Below are positions 45,436 to 59,110 of a stretch of 64,000 nucleotides of DNA, piece after piece. Positions within the stretch are counted from its first letter, which is position 1. Every line of letters begins with the position of its first letter. The DNA lies in assembly GCA_036867785.1 (NCBI GenBank), contig CP145414.1, forward strand, positions 558,001 through 622,000, given 5' to 3'. The stretch is from Plasmodiophora brassicae (Eukaryota; Endomyxa: Phytomyxea; Phytomyxea; Plasmodiophorida). A model generated the notes under the pieces. It saw only the letters and a list, made by a program, of their open reading frames with translations, searched no databases and had not been told where the DNA came from. The translations under genes were made by a program, and so were the position numbers.

Positions 45436-48081
45436 TCATTGGAGACTCATCTGAATTAGATTACGATAGTAGTCACCGGCCTCAGTCGTATCATGTAGGA
45501 GAGTGGTGTGTGGCGCGATAGCAAGGACACGACCGTCGCGAAGCAGAACGATCTGGTGCGCTGTTTGAAAAGTGGAGACTCGGTGCGCAATCACGATTGT
45601 CGTTCGTGTCGCCATCACGCGATTCAGGGCCTCGTTGATGAGGCGCTCACTACGAGAATCCAATGCGCTTGTTGCTACACGGCCGAAACGCACGTCAGGT
45701 ATATCGCAGCACGAAGTTTTCCTTTAGAGAAACCTTCATCGAGGATGAGTAAGCGAGGGTTCTTGAGGATGGCACGAGCGATTGCGAGCCGCTGCTTTTG
45801 ACCACCTGACAGATCCACGCCTCCTTGACCGATACTCTTCACAGTAATGAGCGATACATAAGACAGGAGACGACACGACCATACCGTTGCATATCCATCT
45901 GGAAAACCGTTGATGAATTCATGGGCATTCGCGGCTTTAGCGCTGTCCACGATATCGTCGCGCGACGCTGTTAACGAACCATATCGAATGTTTTCCTCGA
46001 TCGTTCCATGGAACAAATCAGGCTCTTGGCTGACGATGCCTGTATTCCCCGTCAGCGAATGCATGACTGAGTGCGGTTTCAGATCGGATATACCAATGTT
46101 CTCTCGTAGCCAATGAGTATCGATTTGATCAAGTGATGTCCCATCAAGCGTGATTACACCAGACGTGACGTTGTACAATTTGAGAAGTAGTGCTGCAATT
46201 GTGGATTTCCCACAGCCACTACAAGGCCCCGATTATCAGAAACGTTCACTAATCTGATAGTGCACAGGCACCTATGGCCAACCAGCGCAATGATAGACTG
46301 CGGCTTGATCGCCATTGAGATTCCGTCTGACGACAAGGGTCAAAGATTCCACTTTGCGGTCATTCCAATCACATTACCAAGAATGATTTTAGTTGGGCGG
46401 GAAGGGTACCGAAACACGACATTGCTGAAGACAATTTCCCCTTCTATAGAACTCGGAATGACCCCACCAGAGAGTTCTGACCAATCATTTTCAGCAAGAC
46501 ACAGACGGACGGTATTGCTCACATAACCTGTTTCGGAAGTCGACTGATTCAACAGGTTCATTACTCGATCACTAGCGCCATACCCTCTCATAAAATCACC
46601 ATAAAACTTCGACAGGCCGATAATTGATATGCCGAAATTGAACGTATCTACAGGGAAGGTCAGTGCAAGTGAGCAAACACTTAACCATCACATCATTACA
46701 CAGAATAAACGAGGTCAGATCGCCCGCTGACAGCAGCCCTTGTTTCACCAGAAATGACCCGTAACCAAGCACGGCTAATAAGGAAGCGTTACCAACCAAA
46801 TTCGTCCCCCCGGAGAATAGGGAGTTCGCAGTCGCGGCCTTGATCTAGAGCAGACTCAGGCGACGGCCCGGGAACAGCACACGACGATTAGTTACGGACA
46901 TTCCACCTGTATACTTCATGAACGCGTTCCGCGTACTTTTCGGCTTCGAAGTCTTCTCTGGCAAAAGCCTTAACTGTGCTACATGGGGGCGCTATGTAAG
47001 CAAATACCTGGCCGACCTTGGTGCCACGTTACCGTATCAGGGACAGGCGTTCTTCGGCTGTTGCAGAGGCAGCCCCAAGACTCTCCTGTGCGCTCCTTGA
47101 TATTCGCTTGACATATCTGCCGTAGAAGAAGCCTGAGACTGCGATGGCAGGCCCAATACCTGCGTCGAAACTATCTATCAGCATTTGATTTGACGACGTT
47201 CAGCGTGTTCGCTCACCAATAAGAACGGAAGACAGCTGCGGTGAGATGTAAGTCATAATGGCAAGGGTGCCCACCAGTTGAAGCGCGTTCCTGGCCCCGC
47301 TGGCCAATGAGTCGCCAGTGAGGGCGTCACCCATCACTACGCGCTCGAGACAATCAGTCGAACGTCAGGACGGAAGCGGGCAAAATCAACTGACCTAGAA
47401 CGTCGTTAGATAGTCGCGTGACCAGGTCGCCCGAGCGATGCGAGTCGAAATACGATATCGGCTGACGAAGCAACTGGACACCGGTGTTACCACCCCATTC
47501 CACAGCACCACCAGGTCTCGTTACCTTGCCGAATAGACGTTGCCGTAATCGTTGTACCAGTCGGGCACTGGCTACAGAGAAGAGCTGAACACGGGCCACA
47601 TTGGCAACGGCGCCGACCAGAAACAGTCCGCCAATGGCTAGCGATAACGATTCCAACGACGAAGGTATCCAGTCTGACTAGGTAATATCCGTAAAACCAT
47701 TGTGCCGTTAATGTGGTAGCCTTACCTGCATGACATCCGACAGGTGGGGAATCGACAGTGCAGGTGACTGGGCACGGTCGAGAACTTCTTTGGCAGTCAT
47801 ATCAACGAGTCTGAGTATACGTTCGCGCTCGCATTAACGTAGGATAGGCAGGACTTCTCGTAGCCTAACCTGCCGAATCCGACAGGGATTGCCAGCTGCG
47901 TACCCGTCCCGATAACAAGAGCGGCGCCACCGGCAGACAGCAGCGCCAGCTCCGGTCGAGCCAGCCGGACCAGCTCCCGGATCGACGATGAGGACAGCCG
48001 GCGTCTCTTCGGCTCCGCCCCTACCGAGCACAGCAACCGTCCTGTTACTACCCGAGGCCGCCATGCTGGCCTGATCAGCAT
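45436..48081 (-). CDS. mitochondrial-type ABCB half-transporter
   Basis: Fourteen short introns are inferred; every join restores a conserved ABC motif, giving roughly 630 residues. The N-terminus (MLIRPAWRPRVVTGRLLC) is Arg-rich and resembles a mitochondrial presequence. The membrane domain includes LLRQPISYFDSHRSGDLVTR, TVKAFAREDFEAEKY and YGDFMRGYGASDRV. The ATPase domain has FRYPSRPTKIIL, Walker A LVGHSGCGKST (split by an intron), Q-loop IGIVSQEPDLF, signature DLSGGQKQR, Walker B LLILDEATSALDSRSE and H-loop VIAHR. It resembles ABCB8/ABCB10 and bacterial MsbA-like exporters. The substrate is unknown. Local base composition is less GC-rich than in the left half of the window. Confidence 0.85.
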
Positions 48082-48482
48082 GTCGGCAGGTAGATAGGCA
48101 ATGTAGCTACCGGCAGCGTGGCGGGCTCGGCGACCCAAAATGTCGCATGTCGAGGTCGGACAATTTTTGGCCGACAGACCCGACGATGAAGCAAGGTGGA
48201 CCCTGCCACAAGCAAAAGGCACCCGGCTAGCGTCTCGTGCTTGCTCTCGTCGACGGGTTAACCCGTGCTGCAATATATCGGATAGCAGTAAGCCTAACTG
48301 CGGACGTAACTTACCCACAAGACGACGGACCAGTTGTCGGGTTGTGTCTTCGACAAACGGTCACGCCCTCTCCCAGGAAGCACTGGCGATGCATACCAAG
48401 AGTACGGGGCAGGCGCAAGCGGGTCCCAGGTCTGAGCAACTGAACGAAACCTGGTCGCCCTTTGTAAACATTCTCGCGTGTA
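48082..48482. other. intergenic between kinase 3' end and ABC gene start
   Basis: No supportable gene. It should contain the ABC transporter promoter and the kinase 3' untranslated region. Confidence 0.5.
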
Positions 48483-49918
<1,436 letters not shown>

Positions 49919-50784
49919 CGGGACGTCAGGCCCAGACGCCGCCCCTCAGGTCAAGGACGAGAGCCGACTTTGATCGTCGCCCCAAAAAATGATCGCTTTC
50001 ACGTTCAGGCGAAACGGTTACGATACCGTACACTGACGCGGTCCCTGGGGCCGAGAGCGGACTGTCGACGAGGCGGGACCGATATTTGTTTTGCGAACGC
50101 TTGCTTACAACCGTGCAGGAGATCGCGTTGCAATTGTTTAATAAGTACCTATTGTCGGTCTTCAGTGGTTTACGCTTTCGTCGCAGGCGTCTCGGTTGCG
50201 GGACCTATGTAGGTTAATTGCAAGGGACCAGCCTGGCTGAGTGGTCCCAGGGCGACTCGGGGGCGATCAGGCCAGTGACACCGCGAACGTGAAGGTGTAT
50301 GCATGGAGTGGAAGCGTTTCTAACCGGCCGGAAGATGACGGCCGCTCCTTGCTTGTTTGGTATGCTATCAATACCTGTCGCTGATGTTGAGCGTTCCAGT
50401 TGTGCGTCAAAAATCCTGGGACAGTTGTTCCGGGCGAGGCCGGCTCCCGTTGACGGGGACTTAAAGATCGGTTACTTTGACCGGGTTCGGTCCCAGGGAC
50501 GAAGTGGGCCAAACAAGAGGCATTTCATGTTCAATCACGATCGGAGACCGGGTCTAACGGCCAGTGCCCACCGCGTTGGTACATCACTCACTTCTTAACA
50601 GGGTGCATTGCGTATCCGGGCACCCGCACCTCTGGAGTTGTAATTGGCATGTCCTGGGGACGTCATTGCCGTTGCGCTACTGGCCCGCACCTGCCCTCGG
50701 GTCAATGGATAAACAGGTACAGATCTAGGATTCTGTTAGATTGCAAACAGAGTCTCCGAGAAGTGTCCAACGGTTTAGAAACTA
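49919..50784. other. intergenic, no gene seen
   Basis: Between the kinase start and the DRC11 3' end no frame can be supported. A frame at 50299-50598 starts with ATG but has no recognisable feature. Confidence 0.45.
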
Positions 50785-53700
50785 CTACTTCTTCTTCTTC
50801 TTCTTAGTACTCGCCGCGTCCTCACCACTACCAGATGCCCCAGCAGCGGCGGCGGCTGCTGCCTGCAATGCTTTCCTTTGCTTCACGCCTGTGATGTCTT
50901 CAGTGAAGTCCACTAGGCGCGCGTGCATATCCTTGAACGTGTAGGGCATTTTCGATAACACCGTTATGAAATCTTCAATGACGATCCCGCTCTTCCCGGG
51001 ATCGGTGATCTTCCGCAACGTTCACCCTTAGTGGCCGGAAGACTGTGTTGCTAGAAGAACGTCCTACCTTTGCAACGCGGCGTGGCGGAAGGACAGCCTG
51101 GACGGCTGCCTGGATACTGCCGGCGGTGTATCCTTGCGATATGTATGCAAGCGTGCCGATCTCGAACTTGCGCCGCGATTGGATTAGGGCGTACACATTG
51201 ACGCCCGCATTCGTGATGAATGTTTTCCACAACCTCAACCGGGTCGCATAGTCGGGGAATGGACAGAAAATCATCTTCCCGTTGGACTTAAAGAAGGATT
51301 TTAGCTCGCCGTCATCCACACCGTCTGCTGTAGGATCCACCGTGTTCCCTGATAACAGATCAGGTTTACGGACGCTTACAGAACAAGAAACAGGCCACAC
51401 CGATGATGAGAACGCGGTCCTTTGCTGTTAGGGAATCCCGATGTGCCAGGAAGTCCTTCTTTATCCTCTGTAATTCATCGCCTCCTGCGCTCGCTTCGGC
51501 CTTCTTCTTACTAACAACAGCGAACAACTTTTCGATGTGATCAATGTAGATGACTGAAGGCGCCGATTGCTTAGCGACGTGAAACACCATGTGTACCAAG
51601 CGGGACACTTCCTGTTAACATCATTTGCGTCACGTTTCGGATATTGGGAATCCCGTCCAATAGACGGACCTGTTTCGTCGTGCCGAGTTTCTTCTCTAGT
51701 GCACTTGCAGACAAGTCGAACCACATTGCATTCGTGTGGTATGCAATAGCCTAGACGGGGTTAAACGCATCCCGTCATGACTCATGATGGGGCGTACCCT
51801 GGAGAGCATTGTCTTGCCGGACCCCGGTGGCCCATAAAACAGGACGGCGTTGCACAACGGCGAGTTCTCTTTGACGTACTGGCTACCGAGTGGCAAGATG
51901 CAGGACTCGACGACAGTCGACCGAATCTGCGCCAGCGATGGATCAAGCCGGACACTGGCAGATTCGTACTCGTGTCCTGCATCGTTACCGTAAACGAAAC
52001 GTCGAACGATGAGACAAAACAACCGCCTGACTAACCGAGGTAGTTGAAATCGACAATGAACTGATCCAATGTTTTGACGCCGTCGTTCGGGATCCGCTTC
52101 ACGATACCCAGCCGGACGAGCTCGTCAATGCACTGTGCAATGGATTGGTCCCCGAGCAGCTTCTCGCCGTCACAGCATTTCTTGGCTTTCGCGGCTCCGT
52201 CTCCTTTCTTGCTCGACTTGCCTTTCTTACCACCCTGCACGCAGCAGGATTACCATTCACACGCAATCATGGGATACGATAACCAATGGGACGTACTTTG
52301 CCCTTCTTTGCCGCTCCCTTCTTGCCCTTCTTGCCGGATTTCTTGCTCTCCTCGGCCATCCTGATCTGGATCTGGAGTTTCAGGTTCTCCAGCACTGACA
52401 TAAGCTGCTCGTCGACTGTCTTCCGAATTGATTCGACGACATCGGGCATGACCTGGCAGTAGGGACCCTGTTAGCATGTTGCTCACAGGCAACAATCATT
52501 CAGCCGACCTTTTGCACGGCCAGATCGTGATCGAACGTCTGCTTGAAATTATTGGATTCGTCGAGTTTTGCCCAGACGTCCGTATACTTCTTGACGCATC
52601 GGAAGAGATCGCCGACGATGGCGGTCGGTCCGATCAGGACTGAATTCGGAATCGTCTCCGGCACCTCCGATACGTCGCCTTTGGCATCTTTCTTCGAATC
52701 CTTCTTTGCGTCCTTCTTATCCTTCTTCCCATCGCCCTTACCCTTCTTACCCTTAGGCTCTTCCTATCGATACGCGGCTTCAGGATGCAAGCTGTATGCC
52801 ACAGACAAATTGAGGAGACAGTACCTGTTCGGCAGCTGGCTGCTCGGTGACTGGCGGCGGGTTCTTCATCTGGTAGAATTCGTCAAAGTTCTCGTGCTCA
52901 ATGCCTGTGCGTTCTTTCTGCTGGATCCACCATTCGTATCGCTCAATCCACATCTTCTCCCGGAACTCGGGCCCGTTAACGTTTTCCACTGTACACAACA
53001 CCCGAATAAGTGCCTGCGCCTATTGATCGCCGTATTTACGCCACCATGTTTCTTGACCGACTCGAGCTGGTCAACGTAATCGTTCTCATTGTCCTTGCGT
53101 AACTGGCGGCGCAGGGAGCGAACATCCGAGCACGTTCTCATGGTTCGATCATGGGCGACGTCCTCGGGACTATCGATGCCATTGCCAGTACTTCTGCTCG
53201 GGACCATGCCCAGAAACCTCAGCTCGCGCGCGTTCTCAGCTCGCGTTCGAATACGGGCGAGCATCCCCCGGAACCAACGCTGCAAGGTCAGGACGGCCGA
53301 TACCTGACGAAATTGTCACATTGATGTCAGGAGGATCCCCGGTTAGTGCCTACCGGATCGATTTCGCCCGTCTTGACGATCTTTCGCTTCTTGAGGTCGT
53401 CCGCCAGCGCTTTCACCATTCGACCACGGCACCGACCTTGTCGCCCGCGTTCGTTCTTCTGGATGATCCGAATCGCGTCGTCCAGCGTCATTGACGGCAT
53501 TGCAATCTAGACCAGAGGTCAGTCATGCGCGGACCCGTTATGGCATCTGATGGGCGAACCTCGACGGGCTGTGTCACTTCCTCAGGCGTGTCGGTCAGCC
53601 CATACTGCTCCATGGCGGCGTCCACGAAATCTGCAGGCAAGTTCAGACCGGCCAGGAACGTCACCCCATCTGGCAACAACTTACTCCGAGCTTCGACGAG

Positions 53701-54258
53701 ATTCGGCGCGTCGTTCAGTTCCCGGAAGAATGCCGGTACTGGAAGTTCGAGGTCGTAGGGCGTCATCTTTAGCTCGTCGATGACGGCGTCCAAGTGGACG
53801 TAATCGCTGCCGGGCGTGAACCCATCAAACATCGACAGGCTTTTCTTGACCTAACGCAGCCATGTCAAACCACGCGGTCATCGGTACGTATCGCCACGAA
53901 CCTGAAGTAGGCGGGTCATGGTCGCGTCCAACGCGATCCTAATGTCACGACGTTTCTGCGGGTGCACCTGACGGGAATGTTAAGCGTCCGCTCAGAGACC
54001 GGCATACCGCCGACACATTACGATCTGATCGTAGCAGGCCTGGATGTCCTTGAAAACCTGAACGTAGCGAATATAGAGCATGCCGAAATGCCTGAAAGCC
54101 GCCTCCCGAGTGATCGTGGTCGCAGCGCCCGCCACCGGCGGCGCCGGGATCGGCGTGCCGTTATCATCAAACCCGCCGTCCGGGTTCTCGATGAACACCA
54201 GATCGGACAGCTGCTCCATGGCGGACTGCCATTTCCTGTCGTACATGGAATGCGACAT
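50785..54258 (-). CDS. DRC11: DRC11/IQCA1, IQ and AAA-domain dynein regulatory complex subunit
   Basis: About 14 exons. The N-terminus (SMYDRKWQSAMEQL, FGMLYIRYVQVFKDI, VHPQKRRDIRIALDA) matches IQCA1. It is followed by DELKMTPYDLELPVP, an IQ motif region (IIQKNERGRQGRCRGRM) and ASIQRWFRGMLARIRTRAEN. Lys-rich linkers, EFREKMWIERYEWW and the AAA domain come next, with Walker A FYGPPGSGKT. The Walker B position reads SVIYIDHIEKLF, lacking the DE pair, as in the family. The tail is KALQAAAAAAA and KKKKKK. DRC11 belongs to the nexin-dynein regulatory complex of motile axonemes, so the organism builds a 9+2 flagellum at some stage. Confidence 0.88.
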
Positions 54259-54408
54259 CGCGTCGTCGCCGACAAATGTGATTACGACCAGATCGACCCA
54301 GGGTACCCTTGGTTCCCATAAACGACAAGGTTACCCGTGTGCCAAGTAGATCGTAAAACATGGGTTTCTGGCGAGAGGAACACACGTCACGTTGAACGGC
54401 ATAAGAAG

Positions 54409-55392
54409 TCATATCTGTTCGAAAGTGATGACCACCTTTCCCATCGGGTGCCCGTAGGACAGATGGTTGATGGCAGCGGGTACGTCACCGAACTTGAACA
54501 CACGATCGATGACGGGTCGGACACGGCCGCTTTCCAGAGCCGGGAGCAGGCGCTCCAACTCGGATCGTCGTCCGGTGCGGGCCGCGATGCTGGTCACACC
54601 CGCGCCGCTGCTTGTGGTGCTGACAATCGGACTGCCTTTGGCCATCGTCGCCAACTGTCGGCCCTCATGCGTGCAATCCAGGACACAGGTGACCGACGAC
54701 GGCAACGCCTGCATCGGGACGTCGCTGTGCAGAATCGTGACGTGATCAGCGCCAAGACGCCTGCAGAACTCGGCCTGCGCTTCAGTGTGCACTGTAACGC
54801 GAACGGTGTCAGCCTCGTACACTGCTTTGGCGATCTGGATGGCGATGGACCCGACGCCGCCAGCGCCGCCTGTAATCAGGACGTCACCTCCTCGATGGAG
54901 ACGCCCGGCGTCGAAAGCTTGAACCACCGTCGTGCCCACCAATGCCGTCGATGCCGCTTCCGCGAACGACAAATTGTCAGGCATCCGGGTGCATTGCCCC
55001 ACGTTCACAACAACGTATTCCTGAAGTGATCCGCTGTCGTCGAAAGAACGCCCAGACGGGTGCACGCACCCGAATCTGCCGAATCAAACGAACCTCAACA
55101 ACTCGTGCGCATTCCATCCTGCTTCCCGACCGTACACGTGATCGCCGCGCTCCCACGAACACTCACGTCGAGCGTCGGGAAGCCGTTCGACAGTACCAGC
55201 GAAATCGTACCCGATTGTGTGCGGGAACGGGCCCTCCTCGAGCCGGTACACATCAATGGGGTTCAGCGCCGCGGCACGCACCCGAACCTGGACCTGGTCG
55301 CCGTCTAACCGCATCGGCACGCGCACCCGATTGCAGGCGATCGTGTCGCGAGCGCCGGGCGAATGCGGGCACACCGACTGCCACGCCCGCAT
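54409..55392 (-). CDS. NADPH:quinone oxidoreductase-like MDR enzyme
   Basis: Exons 55392-55136 and 55075-54409 (60-nt GTACGG...CAG intron) give 307 residues; splicing restores GDHVFGCVHPSG. It is a zinc-free medium-chain dehydrogenase: RAAALNPIDVYRLEEG, IGYDFAGTVE, the nucleotide-binding loop VLITGGAGGVGSIAIQIAK, and LGADHV with a hydrophobic C-terminal substrate lobe ending GKVVITF. The catalytic-zinc ligands of alcohol dehydrogenases are absent. Likely NADPH-dependent reduction of quinones or enones. Confidence 0.88.
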
Positions 55393-55611
55393 CACGTTGA
55401 CAGCACGTCACGCCCCGCTGCCGTGCGACAACGATGTTGTCCAAATGTGGCAGTCGCTCTAAATGGTGAATGGCGATGAATCGCGCGCAACTTCCCACGA
55501 ACGTTGGCGACGGCTGCGAATAGGCTATACGGTACGATTGCGGAAGCGGTATCCCACTGGTGAACACAGTAGAGCGGTACATCGTGTTCAATTATCGGAC
55601 CGCACGCGTGA

Positions 55612-56049
55612 TTAGAATGGGATGGGTTCCCGGCCCGAGTTGATTTCGGACTCGAACGCGGCGATCCAGTCGGATTTGATCTGGTCGGAGGCGGCGCGAA
55701 AGCACAGGCATCGTCTGTGCTCCGGGGCGTCCACGTACACCCTGTTGAGCTTATGGTGCTCGACATCGTCCGGTTTGGTGCGAACGGAGGCATTCCGGAG
55801 GGAGACCCAAGAGTCGGCGTGCTTCTCCGCCAGGGCTTTCAGGTTCGCGATCGACAGGTCCCGCACGAACAGCCGGCACTTCTTGTCGTTCTTGAAGAAG
55901 AACGTATGCCCGTTGAAGATGGCGACCGTCATCGGGGTCCACGTCGGCACCAGCATGCGACGCGACTTTACCAGCAGCGTGCCCTGCTTCGTTACCGGAA
56001 GTTTCTTCGTTCGCGCGTCGGCGACGTGAATTCCCAGTGACCCTTCCAT
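55612..56049 (-). CDS. pleckstrin-homology domain protein
   Basis: A single exon of 145 residues that is almost wholly one PH domain: QGTLLVKSRRMLVPTWTPMT, FNGHTFFFKNDKKCR, and HRRCLCFRAASDQIKSDWIA with the invariant tryptophan of the C-terminal helix. A basic patch in the first strands could bind phosphoinositides. No other domain is attached. It may be an adaptor or part of a signalling complex. Confidence 0.75.
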   Translation of the reverse strand: MEGSLGIHVADARTKKLPVTKQGTLLVKSRRMLVPTWTPMTVAIFNGHTFFFKNDKKCRLFVRDLSIANLKALAEKHADSWVSLRNASVRTKPDDVEHHKLNRVYVDAPEHRRCLCFRAASDQIKSDWIAAFESEINSGREPIPF

Positions 56050-56139
56050 AGCTGTATCCTTCGTTCGCGTCAGCTCTCACCCTTTCTCGTTCGCTCCGGC
56101 AGAGCGACGCAACGAATTTGGTCTGCGGCGGAAGCGGGA

Positions 56140-57262
56140 ATGCAAGCTGAGCTAATTCCGGTACCTGCGTGTTCGAATCGAAATAGGTATCCGGATTTGG
56201 AACGGCCGGAACATCATTATCCCGCCCAACCCCATGTCGAGGAGGCCCTTCTGCCTCACGGGGGCAGTCACACGAAGAGTATCTGTATGGTGCGGGGTGA
56301 CGAGCTGACCGTCGTGAAGCTGTCGAGGGATGTGGCCGATCCAGTCAGCGTCAGGGCGATGTCAATGCTGATCGAGCAGTTCAACCAGCGGGAACTGCTA
56401 ACGCTGGCGGCGGGTGGCCACACGCTGGAGGAGACAAGGCGAATGGTCACCGCCGGGTACTGGCATCAGATGACGTCGCACAGCGCGGCGATGATCAGGC
56501 CTACCGATGGCGCCGTCGTCTGTGCTGCCGTCTGCATACCGTTTACACCGCTGCGGGTCCATGTTGTCAAGAGGATCGTCACGGCGTTACGAGGCGGGTG
56601 CATGGATGACCTTGCCGACCTCCCTCAGGGCCTAGTTCAGTACGTATGCGCGGATAGGCACCCGGAAGTTCTCTGGTTCCTGGCCGAGTGTGATGAGGTA
56701 CGTTGGTGTGCTCTGTTCCTCAGACGTATGTCTAAGACGGGATATGAACAGGCTGTGAGCAACTTGGCGCGACTCGATGATGGACCGCAAAGGTCGATGG
56801 CGTCGAAGCTGGCAGCATACTCTGTCCAATCTGGGGGCGGATGCACCTTGGTTGAGGAAATCGCCCTCATCGCCTCTGCCCCTGATTCGCCCAGAGGGGC
56901 GATGACTTCTCTCGTGTCGCACATCCTGAAGGACATGTGGACAGATGGCGTCAGGATGGTGAGCACAGTTTGGCGTTCCCTTATGCGGCCACTTCGTAAC
57001 CATCTCGCAGGCGATTGGGCACTACAGCAACCTGTCGGTGGGGCTGGCCGTCCGCACAGGAGGCGTCGAGCTCGCCTCGGTCAAGTACTGCGATTCCGAG
57101 GCACTGAAACGATACCCGGGCGAGCCACCGGACAGCGATCGCATCGAGAAGCACATAAAGACGCCGGTTCCTACAGGCCGCCAAGGCCCACCCGCCGAAT
57201 TCTTCGTCGCACACGATCTCGATTACCTCTCTGCTCGCTACGACTGGCACTCCCACAGATAG
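56140..57262 (+). CDS. uncharacterised 356-residue protein
   Basis: Exons 56140-56958 and 57011-57262 (52-nt GTGAGC...CAG intron, phase 0). The protein is hydrophilic and helix-rich (MSMLIEQFNQRELLTLAAGG, TSLVSHILKDMWTDGVRM). It ends with a more extended region (HYSNLSVGLAVRTGGVELAS, YDWHSHR). No signal peptide, transmembrane helix or recognised domain. The open frame through the splice and balanced codon use support a real gene. Confidence 0.65.
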
Positions 57263-57301
57263 ACGCGCGATCCCCGAATTCAATTGAGCCCATGTTGGAT
57301 A

Positions 57302-59019
57302 CTACTGCACGTAGTGCCCGAGGTACTGGTACGCGAAATACTGAATCCATGCAAGCCATGTTTAGATCTGGGCACCGGTGAGAAACCGATCGAACGCACC
57401 TGATATCCCACCCAGTTCAGTGCAGGATGCGCTGAGTGGCTCCAGGCAGTATACGACGAATTGAAGGCAGATTCTGCCGGTGCTAAGCCATGAGCGGCGA
57501 ACCAATCGCCGCTGAAGCAGTTGACCCCGGGCGTGCATGGCGTCGTCGGGTAGGTGCACCCATCGCAGTACCATTTGCCTTCGCCGCTGTAGATGGGGAT
57601 GATCTCGAGCGGCACGCCCGCCGTGGCGAACGATTGCAACCGGTTGTTCATGTAGGAGAACGCGTTGACCGGGTTGGAGACGTACGCGTGCAGGTAGACC
57701 CGATCGACGTTGTTCGCGATTTCAGCAGCGGCGACCGTTTGGTTCGGCGGGGCGTTTGTCAGCCATCCCAGATAGGTGCCGACTTTCAGCCTGGTCCCGT
57801 TCGCGGCGCCCGGTATGCTCGCCGTTCCTCTCAGGGCTTTGATATCGGACAGGTATCTGGCGAACGCGGACGCCTCCGTCTCCCCGGACGGGTTCCAGAA
57901 CTCAAACTCGGTGATGAGGCCATTGAAACGCGTCGACGAGTAGTTGGGGTTCGTCTGGTACCCATACAACGCATCGCGATCGGTACTGAACCCACCGTCG
58001 CCAATGATTCCGTTGAATTCCGACACGCCACAGGCGTTCGCCGCCGTCATGAACTCAGACAGCGTTGCCGTCAGCGACGAGTCGCGAAACACGGTGTTCA
58101 GGTTGTACATCGCCAGCGAATTGATACGCTGGTCGACGACGAACGCGAGCAGCGCGTACTGTTTGTCCCTGGACTGGCAGATCATGTCGTACTGGTCGCC
58201 CAGCGTCGACGCTCTACAGAAACTAACGTACAGGCCGCGGACAACGTCGGGAAACGATCTCGCGACCCGCCCAGCGGTGGCATTCAACACGGGGCACGAT
58301 GGCGTGATCGCCACCGTTATTCCCGACGATGCCTGACGCTGGCCCGTCGAAGCCTTTGGTTTCAGTGTCGGAGCGGGCGTTGGTGATGGCGACGGATTCG
58401 GCGCCGGTGAGGGTGTGCGTCGAGTACTAGTACGAGGTCGTGCCGGATTCGGCCTTGGTGACGGCGTGAGGCCTGGCACGGACGACCGGATCGTGTTAGG
58501 CATCGGCGATGGCGTCGGACTGGGCGTTGGAGACGCGGGTGGATGCGGTGTGCCATGGCGTGACGTTGCATGTGGGGTACCGTTCGTGCGGGTTGTTGTG
58601 CGATAGCTGCTGGGCACGCTCGCCGGGTGGGCATCCGACGTACTCGTCATTCGTCGTCGAGGAACCGGGGTGGGCGTGGACGACGTCTTTAGGATCCACG
58701 TCGTGCCGGTACGACGATAGCGTTGCAGGGCGGAGGGCATTGTCGTCGTCGTCGACGGGCGTGTCGCCGGCGGCGGTCGCGGTTGCCGGGATGCCCATCG
58801 CGGCACGACAGCAAAGGCCTCCTCAAACGTCACGTGGAACGCCACCATCGTTAGCGACGCTGCCGCGATGATGGTGGCAACGACAGCGACGACCGTCGGC
58901 AACGAACAAGACGGCCGTCGAGCGGTCGCCGATCGCCCGAGGCGGGCGCCGCCCTCGACAACGCCCAGGTCATCGATCGTGCCCAGGTCGGCGCTGCCGT
59001 CGGCGACGCCCCGCCTCAT
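57302..59019 (-). CDS. type II surface protein with Pro/Ser/Thr stalk and large extracellular domain
   Basis: Exons 59019-57400 and 57340-57302 (59-nt GTGCGT...CAG intron) give 552 residues; the last exon codes only YFAYQYLGHYVQ. A cytosolic N-terminus precedes one membrane helix (VVAVVATIIAAASLTMVAF). A stalk of about 140 residues is dominated by P, S and T (SPTPSPTPSPMPN). The C-terminal domain has mixed alpha/beta segments (LYVSFCRASTLGDQYDM, FNGLITEFEFWN, LEIIPIYSGEGKWYCDGC, WVGYQ). This suggests a TIM-barrel, glycosidase-like fold, but I cannot name catalytic residues. The stalk is probably O-glycosylated. Confidence 0.7.
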
Positions 59020-59110
59020 CGACCCGCCTCCATGTGGAAGGTACCCGAATCGATTCTATCGCGCCAGGCGCGGGCCTGGAACGGAGTTGCGCGACGTCGT
59101 CGTCGTCGTC

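Noticed and set aside
54409-55065. separate 218-codon dehydrogenase gene
   Set aside because: It is exon 2 of the 307-residue oxidoreductase; splicing at 55076-55135 restores the conserved GDHVFGC strand.
58868-59110. upstream extension of the 59111 gene
   Set aside because: It is antisense to the stalked surface protein's first exon, and its composition is that of a shadow frame.
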